Below, piece after piece: positions 53,638 to 62,965 of a DNA stretch of 64,000 bases. The DNA is from Aureimonas populi (GTDB lineage Bacteria; Pseudomonadota; Alphaproteobacteria; Rhizobiales; Rhizobiaceae), in assembly GCF_017815515.1 (NCBI RefSeq), contig NZ_CP072611.1, forward strand, positions 1,736,001 to 1,800,000, read 5' to 3'. A program made the translations under genes and the position numbers. The stretch's first letter is position 1; every line of letters starts with the position of its first letter. The notes beneath the pieces are model-generated. The model was given only the letters and a program-made list of their open reading frames with translations. It made no database searches and was not told the origin of the DNA.

Positions 53638-54162
53638 ATGGCCGAGGAAAAGAACAGGGGCAAGCCGCAGGATGCGTTGCGCGATGCGGCCGAGCAGGCC
53701 GCGCGGGCCTTCCGCGATGCGACGGACCCCGAGCGCGTGGCCCAGGCGCAGGCCGCCATGGGGCTCGATCCGGCCAGGATGCAGGAAACGCTGCGCATGA
53801 TGGCGGAGCGCGCGCAGGAGCAGTCCAGGGACGCGTATGACCGGGTGAAAGCCGCGGCGGAGGAAGCCGGCAAGGCGATGGAGACGACGGTGGAGAGCGC
53901 CCATGGCGGCTCGCTGACGCTTTCCAGGAAGGCGATCGAGGCCATGCGCACCAATGCGGAGATGGGCTTTACGCATCTGGAGAAGCTCGCGGCCGTCAAG
54001 TCGCTCTCCGAACTGATCGAACTGCAGACGAGCTATGTCCGCCGCCAGATCGAGACGGCGGCCGAGCAGGCGCGGGAGATGCAGGCGCTGTCGAGGTCCG
54101 TGGCGCAGGACATGCTGCGCCCCGCGCGCGAGGCGGCCGACAAGATGCGCGAGCGCGACTGA
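53638..54162 (+). CDS. Phasin family protein
   Basis: 174 residues from ATG 53638 with GAGGAG upstream. Almost wholly helical and charged, with the phasin block NAEMGFTHLEKLAAVKSLSE and LIELQTSYVRRQIETAAEQA (about residues 107-148). Phasins coat polyhydroxyalkanoate granules; related alphaproteobacterial proteins can have other roles. No PHA synthesis genes are adjacent. It is divergent from pdhS and shares the upstream region 53404-53637. A long hairpin follows the stop. Confidence 0.87.
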   Translation: MAEEKNRGKPQDALRDAAEQAARAFRDATDPERVAQAQAAMGLDPARMQETLRMMAERAQEQSRDAYDRVKAAAEEAGKAMETTVESAHGGSLTLSRKAIEAMRTNAEMGFTHLEKLAAVKSLSELIELQTSYVRRQIETAAEQAREMQALSRSVAQDMLRPAREAADKMRERD

Positions 54163-54164
54163 CA

Positions 54165-54209
54165 CGCGTCCGGGCGCAAGCTCCCTCTTGCGGCTTGCGC
54201 CCGGACGCG
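54165..54209 (+). terminator. 16-bp hairpin after phasin gene
   Basis: Perfect 16-bp stem CGCGTCCGGGCGCAAG / CTTGCGCCCGGACGCG (54165-54180, 54194-54209) with a 13-base loop, 2 bases after the phasin stop. It is followed by AAAGAATTT rather than a T-run, so termination strength is uncertain. Confidence 0.65.
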
Positions 54210-54262
54210 AAAGAATTTATCTGGACCCTCGTGGCGGCGCGGTTCGCGCCTTCGCAAGGCTT

Positions 54263-54339
<77 letters not shown>

Positions 54340-54342
54340 TTC

Positions 54343-55914
54343 CTATTTCCTGAAAAGATCGTCCTGCCCCGCCGGGGCCGGCTGGCGACGGCGTTGTGTG
54401 GGCTTTGCGGCGGAAGGCTTGCCAGCCGCGATGGCGGAGCGGCGGCGGCGGCCGGCGAACTCCACCTCGAAGGCCATTCCGGGCTGCAATTCGTCCGGGT
54501 TCGTGACGGGCCTGTCGTCCTCGCCCCGGATGATGGCATAGCCTCGCTCCAGCACGCGGCGCGGGTCGAGGCTGCCGGCCATCCGCCACGCCGTGTCGAC
54601 GCGCTCGGTGCGCCGGGCGAGCGCGCGCTCCGTGGTCTGGATGAGCCGCGCTTCCAGAAACTGGAGATGGCGGCGGGCCTCCTGCGAGCGGGATGCCACG
54701 ATTCGCGGGTTCAGCACCCCGTCCAGCCGCGACAGCGCCTGCCGGCGGCGCCAGAGGATTTGCGTCAGCCCATGCAGGGCGCCCGATTCCGCGTGCCGCA
54801 GCGCGCCGCGCCGGTCGCGCAGGAGCGCCTCGAGTCGGTCGAGCTGGAGGCGCGCGGCCGATTCGGCGAACCGGTGGCGGCGCCCGGTCTGGACCTCGCG
54901 CAGGGCGCGGTCGAGGCCGGCCGCCGCCTCGTCCAGCCGGCGGCGGGGCAGCCCCAGCAGCATGTCGGGCGAGGGAAGCGCCCGGCCGAGCGCGAGCAGC
55001 GTGCGGCGCTGCTCGACGAGCGAGCGCGAGAGCGCCGCGTCGTGGCGCGCGTGGCAGGCGGCCAGCGAGGCCAGAAGCTCGGAGCGCACGGGCACCGCCA
55101 TCTCGGCCGCGCCCGTGGGGGTGGGCGCGCGGCGGTCGGCCGCGTGGTCGATCAGCGTCCAGTCCGTCTCGTGGCCGACGGCGGAGATGAGCGGGATGGC
55201 CGATGCGGCGGCCGCGCGCACCACGGCCTCGTCGTTGAATCCCCAGAGGTCTTCCAGGCTGCCGCCGCCCCGCGCCACGATGAGGAGGTCCGGGCGCGGA
55301 ACGGGCCCGCGGGCCTCCAGCGCGTTGAATCCCTCGATGGCGGCCGCGACCTCGGCGCCCGAACTCTCCCCCTGCACCCGAACCGGCCAGACGAGGACGC
55401 GCACGGGAAACCGGTCCGCGATGCGGTGGCAGATGTCCCGGATCACCGCGCCGGTCGGGGAGGTCACCACCCCGATGACGCGCGGCAGGAAGGGCAGGGG
55501 GCGCTTGCGCTCGCGCGCAAACAGCCCCTCGGCCTCCAGCTTGAGCCGGCGCTCGTTGAGAAGCGCCATCAGCGCGCCCGCGCCGGCCGGCTTCAAATCC
55601 TCGATGACGATCTGGTACTTCGACGAGCCCGGATAGGTCGTCAGCCTGCCGGTGGCGATGACCTCAAGCCCCTCCTCCGGCTTGAAGGCCAGCTTCTGGA
55701 AGGAGGTGCGCCAGACGACCGCCTCCAGCCGCGCGCGCTCGTCCTTCAGCGCGAAATAGGCGTGGCCCGAGGCGTGCGGGCCGCGATAGCCGGAAATCTC
55801 CCCGCGCACGCGAACATGGCCGAAATTGTCCTCGACCGTGCGCTTCAGCGCGCCGGAGAGTTCGGAAACCGAATATTCGGTGGCGTTCGTCGCTGGGGTC
55901 TCGGCAAGGCTCAT
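54343..55914 (-). CDS. xseA: Exodeoxyribonuclease VII large subunit
   Basis: 523 residues. The N-terminal OB-fold is seen in VRVRGEISGYRGPHASGHAY, followed by the catalytic domain with GVVTSPTGAVIRDI, the LLIVARGGGSLEDLWGFNDE box and ISAVGHETDWTLIDHAAD. A long coiled-coil region of Arg/Leu-rich helices covers about residues 280-430. With XseB it degrades single-stranded DNA in repair. The stop is 3 bases from the convergent tRNA-His. Confidence 0.95.
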   Translation of the reverse strand: MSLAETPATNATEYSVSELSGALKRTVEDNFGHVRVRGEISGYRGPHASGHAYFALKDERARLEAVVWRTSFQKLAFKPEEGLEVIATGRLTTYPGSSKYQIVIEDLKPAGAGALMALLNERRLKLEAEGLFARERKRPLPFLPRVIGVVTSPTGAVIRDICHRIADRFPVRVLVWPVRVQGESSGAEVAAAIEGFNALEARGPVPRPDLLIVARGGGSLEDLWGFNDEAVVRAAAASAIPLISAVGHETDWTLIDHAADRRAPTPTGAAEMAVPVRSELLASLAACHARHDAALSRSLVEQRRTLLALGRALPSPDMLLGLPRRRLDEAAAGLDRALREVQTGRRHRFAESAARLQLDRLEALLRDRRGALRHAESGALHGLTQILWRRRQALSRLDGVLNPRIVASRSQEARRHLQFLEARLIQTTERALARRTERVDTAWRMAGSLDPRRVLERGYAIIRGEDDRPVTNPDELQPGMAFEVEFAGRRRRSAIAAGKPSAAKPTQRRRQPAPAGQDDLFRK

Positions 55915-55957
55915 GCCGCTATTTGGGGAAGGGCGGGCGCGGCGGTCAAGCCGGGCC

Positions 55958-56923
55958 TCACCACGCGCCGGCCGCCACTGCCGCCGGGCGGGTTCGCGCC
56001 GGGCGCACGCAGCGCGTCTCCGGCACGTCGCCCTCGCCCTCCACCCGGGCGGGCGGCACGAGGTTCTGCAGGCTCTCGCGGATATGGTCCACCAGGGCGC
56101 CGACGACCGGCGTATCGCTGTTCTTGCCGCGCATCACCGCGATCTCGGCATCGGGCAGGCGCGGGAATCCCTCCGCCTCGCCCAGAACCCTCATGCCGGG
56201 CCGCAGCGCGCATTCGGGCAGAACGCTGACGGCCAGTCCGGCCAGCACGGCCGACGTCACGATCTGCGCCGACCAGCTGGTGAACAGGATGCGGTGCTCG
56301 CGCCCCGCCGCGTTCAGCGCGTCGATGCCCTGCCGGCGCCAGTTGCAGTCCGCCCGCCCGATGGCCAGCGGCAGGACCCTCTCCTCATGGGTGGAGTGCG
56401 AGGCGGATGTGACGAAGTGCAGCGGCTCGCGCCGCACGATCTCGGACCAGGCATGGGTCTTGGACGGGCAGACGAGGGCGACGTCCAGATGCCCCTTCTC
56501 CACATGCTCCACGAGGCTCGATGTCGTCTCGCAGGCGATCTGCAGTTCGACGCGCGGATTGGTGCGCACGAAGCGCGCCATGATCTCGGGCAGGAAGCGC
56601 TCGGCATAGTCGTCGGGCAGGCCGATGCGCACATGCCCGGCGATATGGGTCTCATCGAAGGCCGTCAGCGTTTCCTGGCTCAGCGCCAGCATCCGCCGGG
56701 CATAGGTCAGGAGGCGCGCACCAGCCTCGGTCAGGCGCACCGCGCGCCCGCCGCGCTCGAACAGCTCGGTGCCCAGCCGCTCTTCCAGCCGCCGCACCTG
56801 CATGGAGACGGCCGACTGCGTCTTGAACACCTCGTCGGCCGCGCGCGTGAAGCTGCCCGAATCCACCACGGCGGCGAAGGTGCGAAGCTGGTCGAGATCG
56901 AGCGGCGCGGCCATGGCTGCCAT
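55958..56923 (-). CDS. LysR-family transcriptional regulator
   Basis: 321 residues from ATG 56923 (an ATG at 56914 is an alternative). The N-terminal winged helix-turn-helix is clear: LDLDQLRTFAAVVDSGSFTR, AADEVFKTQSAVSMQVRRLE. The effector domain has GHVRIGLPDDYAERFLPEIM and VTSAVLAGLAVSVLPE. It resembles the LrhA/PecT-like group by the HTH, but the target is unknown. It is divergent from the DUF1127 gene, with 165 bases between. The frame to 57274 is a shadow. Confidence 0.88.
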   Translation of the reverse strand: MAAMAAPLDLDQLRTFAAVVDSGSFTRAADEVFKTQSAVSMQVRRLEERLGTELFERGGRAVRLTEAGARLLTYARRMLALSQETLTAFDETHIAGHVRIGLPDDYAERFLPEIMARFVRTNPRVELQIACETTSSLVEHVEKGHLDVALVCPSKTHAWSEIVRREPLHFVTSASHSTHEERVLPLAIGRADCNWRRQGIDALNAAGREHRILFTSWSAQIVTSAVLAGLAVSVLPECALRPGMRVLGEAEGFPRLPDAEIAVMRGKNSDTPVVGALVDHIRESLQNLVPPARVEGEGDVPETRCVRPARTRPAAVAAGAW

Positions 56924-57088
56924 CCATCGGTTTCGTTGATGGCTTAGATTATGAACATTCGTTGGTCTGATCAAGCGGTGCGGCGTATCTCCTTGTTCGT
57001 CAGGACGACGGACAGGCGCTTCGAGCCTCGCGGGGACCCATCTCGCGCGGCAACGCCCCTCCCTTGTCCATCGCGAAGGAGACGAACG

Positions 57089-57352
57089 ATGAGTGTGATA
57101 TCCAGGGAAGGCGCCTGCGACGGCGAGATCGGCTGGGCCGGGCGGTTGAGCATCGCCTATGCGGGGCTGCTGGCGCGTGTGAAGGCCCTGCGCAACCGGC
57201 GGGCCGCCTATTACATGGCCGACCTGCCCGACCATCTGCTGGCCGATATCGGGCTGAAGCGCGACGATGTGCACGCCGCCCTGAAGGCCGATTGGCGCGA
57301 GGACCCGACCTATGTGCTGGCCCGCACCGCCTGCCGACGGAGGAGCAACTGA
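57089..57352 (+). CDS. DUF1127 domain-containing protein
   Basis: 87 residues from ATG 57089 with GAAGGAG upstream. The C-terminal half has the DUF1127 (YjiS-like) core YYMADLPDHLLADIGLKRDD, preceded by a basic amphipathic stretch (LLARVKALRNRRAA). In rhizobia and relatives, small DUF1127 proteins affect phosphate, carbon and RNA metabolism. The gene is divergent from the LysR regulator, which may control it. A strong terminator follows at 57402-57434. Confidence 0.85.
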   Translation: MSVISREGACDGEIGWAGRLSIAYAGLLARVKALRNRRAAYYMADLPDHLLADIGLKRDDVHAALKADWREDPTYVLARTACRRRSN

Positions 57353-57401
57353 AGCCCCCGCTCACGGCCGCCGCGCCGATGAAGCGACCCCGCCGAAGCT
57401 G

Positions 57402-57434
57402 AACCGCCGCAAGTCCTGCTTGCGGCGGTTTTTC
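57402..57434 (+). terminator. Rho-independent terminator after DUF1127 gene
   Basis: Perfect 12-bp stem AACCGCCGCAAG / CTTGCGGCGGTT (57402-57413, 57419-57430), 5-base loop, then TTTCG. The run of T (57429-57433) supports strong rightward termination, just before the convergent CNNM gene end. Confidence 0.88.
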
Positions 57435-57435
57435 G

Positions 57436-58743
57436 TTATTCGCCCTGCGTCTCGGCCGCGTCCCCGATGCGGGTCGCCAGGATCTTGTCGACGCGCCGCC
57501 CGTCGAGATCCACCACCTCGAAGCGCCACAGGCCGTAGTCGATGGATTCGCCCACCTCCGGGATGTGGCCGAAGCGGTCGAGGATGAAGCCGGCGAAGGT
57601 CTCGTAATCGCGCTCCTTGGGGAAGGATGCGCCCGCGAGCATCCGGTCCACCTCGTCGATCGGCATCCCGGCATCCACCAGATAGGAGCCGTCCGCGCGC
57701 TGGATGGCCGAATAGTCCTCGTCCAGCCCCTCGGGCAGGGCGCCCGCGATCGCCGCCAGAATGTCGGTGGGCGTGACGATGCCCTCGAAGGAGCCGTACT
57801 CGTCCAGCACGATCGCCACGTGGATGTTGGCCGACTGGAAGCGGTCGAGCAGCTTCAGCGCCGGCATGGATTCGTTGACGTAGAGCGGCTCGCGCAGCGC
57901 CTGGCGCAGGTCGATGCCGCCGGTGCGGCGGAACTGGTCCAGAAGCTCCTTGGCCTGGACGACGCCGATGATGTCGTCCTGCTCCTCGCCGCTGACGGGA
58001 AAGCGCGAGTGGCCGCTGCCGATGATCTCGTCGAGAATCTCCTCCGGGTCGTCGTCGATGGAGATCCAGGACACGTCGGGGCGGGGCACCATGAGCGAGC
58101 GCGCTGTCTTGTCGGCGATGCGCAGGACGCCCTCGATCATCTCGCGCTCCTTCTGCTCGAAGACGCCGCTCTGCGTGCCCTCGGCGATCATCGCCTTGAC
58201 CTCTTCCTCCGTCACCGAGCTTTCGGTGGCGCCCCCACCCCCCAGAAGCTTGGCCACGGTCTCGGTGGAGAAGCGCAGGAACCAGACCACCGGGGCGCCG
58301 ACCCGGGCGATCAAAAGCATGATGGGGGCGACGAAGACGGCGATGCGCTCGGAATTGGCCAGCGCGAAGCGCTTGGGCACCAGCTCGCCGAGGATCAGCG
58401 AGAGATAGGTGATGACGATGACGACGAGGGCGAAGGCGGTGCCCTGCGCGTAGGCGCCCACCACCGGAAGCGGGTCGAGGATCTCGGCCAGCGGCCCGGC
58501 GAAGGCCGAGCCGCCAAAGGCGCCGGCGAAGATGCCCACGAGCGTGATGCCGATCTGCACCGTGGAAAGGAAGCTCGTCGGGTCGTCCACCAGCTTCAGG
58601 GCATTGCGCGCGCCCCGGGAGCCCTCGTCGGCCATCTGCTGGAGCCGGGCCCGGCGGGAGGAGACCACCGCGAGCTCCGACATCGCGAAGAATCCATTGA
58701 GAAGAATGAGGGCGAAGACGATCAGTGCGTTGGTTAAAAGCAT
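57436..58743 (-). CDS. CNNM/CorC (HlyC/CorC) family membrane transporter
   Basis: 435 residues. An N-terminal CNNM membrane domain has four hydrophobic segments, starting ALIVFALILLNGFFAMSELA with the SRRARLQQMADEG motif after it, and LGELVPKRFALAN in the middle. It is followed by a CBS-pair region (LMVPRPDVSWISIDDDPEEI; HVAIVLDEYGSFEGIVTPTD) and a C-terminal CorC_HlyC domain (DRFGHIPEVGESIDYGLWRF). The family is linked to magnesium or cobalt efflux. It appears monocistronic, with a terminator at its 3' side. Confidence 0.92.
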   Translation of the reverse strand: MLLTNALIVFALILLNGFFAMSELAVVSSRRARLQQMADEGSRGARNALKLVDDPTSFLSTVQIGITLVGIFAGAFGGSAFAGPLAEILDPLPVVGAYAQGTAFALVVIVITYLSLILGELVPKRFALANSERIAVFVAPIMLLIARVGAPVVWFLRFSTETVAKLLGGGGATESSVTEEEVKAMIAEGTQSGVFEQKEREMIEGVLRIADKTARSLMVPRPDVSWISIDDDPEEILDEIIGSGHSRFPVSGEEQDDIIGVVQAKELLDQFRRTGGIDLRQALREPLYVNESMPALKLLDRFQSANIHVAIVLDEYGSFEGIVTPTDILAAIAGALPEGLDEDYSAIQRADGSYLVDAGMPIDEVDRMLAGASFPKERDYETFAGFILDRFGHIPEVGESIDYGLWRFEVVDLDGRRVDKILATRIGDAAETQGE

Positions 58744-58856
58744 CTCGGCTCCATCGGGCGGATTCTGCCGCTCGATATCAGGCCTCCGTTAAAGCGCCCG
58801 GCATAAGGAAAAACCCGCCGGCCGGGCAGGACGGACGGGGATGGGGAATCGTGTCG

Positions 58857-59633
58857 TCAGCCGGCCTTCGGCGCATGGCGCTCGAACAGGGTCAGCATCT
58901 GGCGCATATAGGCTTCCTGGAATGCGCGCCCGGCATCTGCCGCGCCGCCCGGCGGCGTGTCCTTCCCGCGCGCGTCGGCGCTCGGCGCGGGCCGGGCGTT
59001 GCGTGCGGGGGATGTCTCGGGAAAGGGGCCTGTCATCTCGACGAAAGGATTGAGGGAGCCGAATGGCAAGAACCCCATATTCGCCGTCATCGCATCGCCG
59101 CGCAAGTCCCCAAGCCAGGGGAAGCCGCCTTTCAGCGCATCGGCGAAGAGCTGCTCGAGATAGTTCGCCTCCTGTGGCCGGTCCCGGCGTTCGCCCGTCG
59201 CCTCGCCCGGCTGGCGCCCCGTGGCGTCCCGCCAGCCGGACATGCGCATCACGGTTTCCACGGTCATGGCCGCAAGGGCGGGCATCATCCGGCGGATCGT
59301 GTCGGGGGCGACGCCGGAGAAGAGGGAAGCGTGGCGGGCCACCGCATCGCTCAACGCGCTGGTGCCGAAGAGGGCGGCCAGCATGGTAGCGCTTGCGGCC
59401 TGCGACGAGGCCCCGATGGCGCCTGCGCCGGGCGAAGGGGCGGTGAGGCCCCCGGCCAGCGCGCCCCAGGCCGAAGGGTCGGCGGCGGTGCGCCGCAGGG
59501 CAAGCAGGAAGGCGGGCGCCAGCGCGTCGGTAGTCCGGCGCATCTCCTCCTGGCTCAGGCGGAACTCGCCGCGCAGGCGGTCGGTGGCAAGGCCCCAGTC
59601 GCCGGCCGCCAGCCAGTCGAAGAAATCGGTCAT
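58857..59633 (-). CDS. DUF937-like hypothetical protein
   Basis: 258 residues from ATG 59633 with GGAGCGGGAG upstream; the frame extends to 59732 but the extra part looks non-coding. It starts MTDFFDWLAAGDWGLATDRL and has FRLSQEEMRRTTDALAPAFL, a helical DUF937-like opening, then a Gly/Ala-rich middle and GVAPDTIRRMMPALAAMTVE. The C-terminal part ends with AFQEAYMRQMLTLFERH. The function is unknown. It lies downstream of gshA on the same strand, 126 bases away. Confidence 0.7.
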   Translation of the reverse strand: MTDFFDWLAAGDWGLATDRLRGEFRLSQEEMRRTTDALAPAFLLALRRTAADPSAWGALAGGLTAPSPGAGAIGASSQAASATMLAALFGTSALSDAVARHASLFSGVAPDTIRRMMPALAAMTVETVMRMSGWRDATGRQPGEATGERRDRPQEANYLEQLFADALKGGFPWLGDLRGDAMTANMGFLPFGSLNPFVEMTGPFPETSPARNARPAPSADARGKDTPPGGAADAGRAFQEAYMRQMLTLFERHAPKAG

Positions 59634-59759
59634 CTCCCGCTCCCAGGGCGCACGGCGCCGACGCGCCGGCCCCTCGCGGGCCGGAACAGGGAAGAATGGG
59701 GCGGCGGGGCCGTCCTGCCAAGTCGCCGTCAATGCGGCGGGCGGCGCGGCCGCCCGGCG

Positions 59760-61133
59760 TCAATAGATGAGATGGTCGAAGACGCGCGCCATGGAGCGGT
59801 CCCAGCGCTCCTCGTAAAGCCGGACCAGTTCCTCGGCCGACGTGGTGCCGCGCGCCACCACCTCCTCCAGAGGGGCGAGGAACACGCTTTCGTCGTGGCC
59901 CTCCTCGTTCAGCCGGGCGCGGGCGACGAGGCCGGCGCGGGCGATGTCGAGGCTGGCGCGGGCGATGTCGAGCACCGTCCCGCCGCGGAACGGGGTGCGC
60001 AGGCCCGAGCGCGGCACCTCGGCGCGCAGCGCCGAGACTTCCTCGAAGCTCCAGTCCCTGGTCAGCGCCTCGGCCCCGTCCAGCGCCCCGTCGTCGTAGA
60101 GAAGGCCCACCCAGTAGGCGGGCAGGGCGCAGATGCGCCGCCAGGGGCCGCCATCGGCGCCGCGCATCTCCAGGAAGCGCTTCAGCCGCACATCGGGAAA
60201 GAGGGTGGAGAGATGGTTGGTCCAGTCTCCCATGGTCGGCTCGGGCGAGGCGATCCGGCCCTTGAGCGCGCCGTCCAGGAACTGCCGGAAGGTGACGTCG
60301 GTCGCCTGCGTGTAGCGGCCTTCGCGCATGACGAAGTACATCGGCACGTCCAGCGCCCATTCCACATAGTCGCGGTAGGAGAAGCCGGGCTCGAAGGCGA
60401 AGGGCAGGAGGCCCGAGCGCGCATTGTCCACATCCGCCCAGACGGCCGAGCGCCAGGAGACGAGGCCGTTCGGCCGCCCCTCCGTGAAGGGCGAATTGGC
60501 GAAGAGCGCAGAGGCGACCGGCTGGAGAGCCATGCCGATGCGCATCTTGCGCGCCATGTCGGCCTGCGAGGAGAAGTCGAGATTGACCTGGATGGTGGCG
60601 GTGCGGAACATCATGTCGAGCCCCCGCGTGCCCACCTGCGGCATGTAGCGCGCCATGATGTCGTAGCGCGACTTGGGCATTCGCGGCGTCTCGTCCAGCG
60701 TCCAGAGCGGGCTGGAGCCGATGCCGAGGAACTGGATGCCCAGCTCCGCCGCCACGCGCCGCACATCGGCCAGATGCGCGTTCGATTCGCGGCAGGTCTC
60801 ATGGATGCTGCGCAGCGGCGCGCCCGAAAGCTCGAACTGCCCCCCGGGCTCGAGCGAGATGGCGCCCCCGCCATCGGCCCCTGCAAGGCCGATGATGCGT
60901 CCCTCGTCGAGAATCGCTTCCCAGCCCGACAGCGCCTGAAGCCCTTCCAGAAGCGCGCGGATGCCGCGTTCGCCCTCATAGGGAACGGGCGAGAGATCCT
61001 CGGCGTAGAAGCCGAATTTCTCGTGCTCGGTGCCGATGCGGAAAGCCTCTGCCGGCTTCTCGCCGGCCGCGATGTCGGCGACGAGATCGTCGATCGAGCC
61101 GATGGAGGTGAGGTCGGTTGTGTCGCGCGCCAT
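59760..61133 (-). CDS. gshA: Glutamate-cysteine ligase
   Basis: 457 residues. It makes gamma-glutamylcysteine, the first step of glutathione synthesis. The plant/alphaproteobacterial class of GshA is recognised by FRIGTEHEKFGFY near the N-terminus, ISLEPGGQFELSGAPL, SRYDIMARYMPQVGTRGLDM, TATIQVNLDFSSQADM, and a late WTNHLSTLFPDVRLKRFLEM segment. It stands 128 bases downstream of rsmE on the same strand, as in many rhizobia. Confidence 0.96.
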   Translation of the reverse strand: MARDTTDLTSIGSIDDLVADIAAGEKPAEAFRIGTEHEKFGFYAEDLSPVPYEGERGIRALLEGLQALSGWEAILDEGRIIGLAGADGGGAISLEPGGQFELSGAPLRSIHETCRESNAHLADVRRVAAELGIQFLGIGSSPLWTLDETPRMPKSRYDIMARYMPQVGTRGLDMMFRTATIQVNLDFSSQADMARKMRIGMALQPVASALFANSPFTEGRPNGLVSWRSAVWADVDNARSGLLPFAFEPGFSYRDYVEWALDVPMYFVMREGRYTQATDVTFRQFLDGALKGRIASPEPTMGDWTNHLSTLFPDVRLKRFLEMRGADGGPWRRICALPAYWVGLLYDDGALDGAEALTRDWSFEEVSALRAEVPRSGLRTPFRGGTVLDIARASLDIARAGLVARARLNEEGHDESVFLAPLEEVVARGTTSAEELVRLYEERWDRSMARVFDHLIY

Positions 61134-61261
61134 CTGTAAAGTCCGGTCGGGTGGCCTTGGTTTTTACCGCTCGGCCGAGAAGGGGCAAGGTCGCGCGTCT
61201 CTCGCCGCCTTCGGCGCGCATTGCAAGCGCTTTCGCACCATGGGCGGCGAAGACGCCGCGT

Positions 61262-62002
61262 TCACCGGGCGTCGCCCGCGATCGCCTGGATCAGCGCCAG
61301 CGCCGCCACGGCGGCGGTGTCGGCCCTGAGAATGCGCGGTCCGAGCGAGATCGGCGTCACGAAGTCGCATGAGCGCAGAAGCGCCCGCTCCTCGCCGGAA
61401 AATCCGCCCTCCGGGCCGACGAGAAGGGCGAGCGGCGCGCCGGCGAAGGGCGCGAGAAGGGCGGCGGGGCTCGCGCAATCCTCGCGCTCGTCGCAGAAGA
61501 AGAGGCGCCGGCTCCCGTCCCATTCCTCGAGGACGGGGCCGAGCTTCGCCAGCGGCCGGCATTGCGGCACGCTGAGGATGCCGCATTGTTCGGCGGCCTC
61601 CACGGCATTGGCGCGCATCCGCTCCACGTTCAGGCGCGGGTTCTGCGTGTGCTGTGTCATCACCGGCTCCAGCACGCCCGCCCCCATCTCCACCGCCTTC
61701 TGGACCATGTAGTCGAGGCGCGCGGCCTTGAGCGGGGCGAACAGATAGCGCAGGTCCGGGGGCGGCGTCTGCTCGCGCACCCGCTCCACGGGCACGAGGT
61801 CCACGCGCTTCTTCGACGGCCGCTCCACGCGCGCCAGCCACTCCCCGTCGCGGCCGTTGAACAGGAGAAGCCCGGCCCCGTCGGAAAGCCGCAGCACGTT
61901 GCCGAGATAGTTCGCCTGCTCGGGCGAGGCGGGCAGGACGCTCCCCGCGCGAAGATCTGCCTCGACGAAGAGCCGCTGCGCCTTGAAGTCGTAATCGGGC
62001 AT
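61262..62002 (-). CDS. rsmE: 16S rRNA (uracil-1498-N3)-methyltransferase
   Basis: 246 residues. It methylates U1498 of 16S rRNA using SAM. Seen: an N-terminal PUA-like QRLFVEADL and [20 protein letters not shown], then the SPOUT domain with [19 protein letters not shown] segment (actual [15 protein letters not shown]), [18 protein letters not shown] and the knot [20 protein letters not shown] at the C-terminus. Full length for the family. Upstream is the divergent SDR gene (62108). Confidence 0.95.
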   Translation of the reverse strand: MPDYDFKAQRLFVEADLRAGSVLPASPEQANYLGNVLRLSDGAGLLLFNGRDGEWLARVERPSKKRVDLVPVERVREQTPPPDLRYLFAPLKAARLDYMVQKAVEMGAGVLEPVMTQHTQNPRLNVERMRANAVEAAEQCGILSVPQCRPLAKLGPVLEEWDGSRRLFFCDEREDCASPAALLAPFAGAPLALLVGPEGGFSGEERALLRSCDFVTPISLGPRILRADTAAVAALALIQAIAGDAR

Positions 62003-62107
62003 CGCCTGGCCTTTCCCGCATTCGCCGCCCGAAACCTATGGCGGCACCCTTCGTTGTCACGGCGGACAACGAGCGGCGCTTCTCGCCGCTCTTCCGGAGA
62101 AGCAGAC

Positions 62108-62902
62108 ATGGATTTGGGCATCAAGGGGCGCGTGGCCATCATCACCGGCGCCAGCGACGGCATGGGCTGGGCCACGGCGCAGCTTCTGGCACAGGAGGGC
62201 GTCCGGCTGGTGCTGTCCGACCTGAAGACGGACCAGCTCGAAAAGGAGTGCGAGACGCTCGGCGCCGACGCGCTCTGCGTGAAGGCGGACGTGACCGACC
62301 AGGCGCAGGTGGACGCGCTGGTGGCCCGGGCCGTGGAACGCTTCGGCACAGTGGACATCGTCATCCACACGGCCGGCGTCACCGGGGCGAAAGGCCACCC
62401 GCTGGAGGTGGGGGACGAGGATTACGAAGACGCCTGGAGGATCGATTTCCTCTCCGCGGTGCATGTGGCGCGCGCGAGCTTTCCCGTCATGCGCAAGGGC
62501 GGCTGGGGCCGCTTCGTGTGCATCACCTCCGAGAATGCGGTGCAGCCCTATTGGAATGAGGCGACCTATAATGCCGCCAAGGCGGCCCTCGCCGCCTTCG
62601 TGAAGAACCTGTCCTACAAGGAGGCCGGGAACGGCATCCTGTGCAACACGGTTTCCCCCGCCTTCATCGAGACCCCGATGACGGACGGCATGATGGAGAA
62701 ACGGGCGAAGGAGAAAGGCGTCTCCTTCGAGGAGGCTGTGGAAAGCTTCCTGGAGGAGGAGCGCCCCGGCATCGCCCTGAAGCGGCGGGGCCGCGCGGAG
62801 GAGGTGGCGGCGGTGATCGCGCTCGTCGTCTCCGAGCGCGGTTCCTTCATGAACGGCGGCAATGTGCGCGTCGATGGCTCCGTGCAGTCCGTGCAGAACT
62901 GA
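62108..62902 (+). CDS. SDR family oxidoreductase
   Basis: 264 residues from ATG 62108 with GGAGAAG upstream. A Rossmann fold with cofactor motif VAIITGASDGMGWATAQLLA (TGxxxGxG, residues 9-28), a VIHTAGVTG segment in place of NNAG, catalytic Ser in CITSENA, and YNAAK (Tyr and Lys) near residue 157. The C-terminal part has NTVSPAFIETPMTDGMM and FMNGGNVRVDGS. Substrate unknown. It is divergent from rsmE and followed by a terminator. Confidence 0.9.
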   Translation: MDLGIKGRVAIITGASDGMGWATAQLLAQEGVRLVLSDLKTDQLEKECETLGADALCVKADVTDQAQVDALVARAVERFGTVDIVIHTAGVTGAKGHPLEVGDEDYEDAWRIDFLSAVHVARASFPVMRKGGWGRFVCITSENAVQPYWNEATYNAAKAALAAFVKNLSYKEAGNGILCNTVSPAFIETPMTDGMMEKRAKEKGVSFEEAVESFLEEERPGIALKRRGRAEEVAAVIALVVSERGSFMNGGNVRVDGSVQSVQN

Positions 62903-62914
62903 CCCCTCGAAAGA

Positions 62915-62948
62915 GAAAGCCGCCGGCCCTCGTGCGTCGGCGGCTTTC
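62915..62948. terminator. Bidirectional terminator after SDR gene
   Basis: Perfect 11-bp stem GAAAGCCGCCG / CGGCGGCTTTC (62915-62925, 62938-62948), 12-base loop. It is placed between the convergent SDR gene and the small acidic protein gene, and could serve both. Confidence 0.75.
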
Positions 62949-62965
62949 GGTTCGACCGGCTCCGC

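Noticed and set aside
53404..54165. N-terminal extension of the pdhS-like frame to 1199 codons
   Set aside because: It would run antisense through the whole phasin gene; only about the last 15 residues before 53403 look kinase-related.
59931..59972. Tandem 21-bp repeat inside gshA (20 of 21 bases identical)
   Set aside because: It encodes LDIARA-type heptads in a helix where the family already shows similar repeated residues, so it is probably not a recent duplication.
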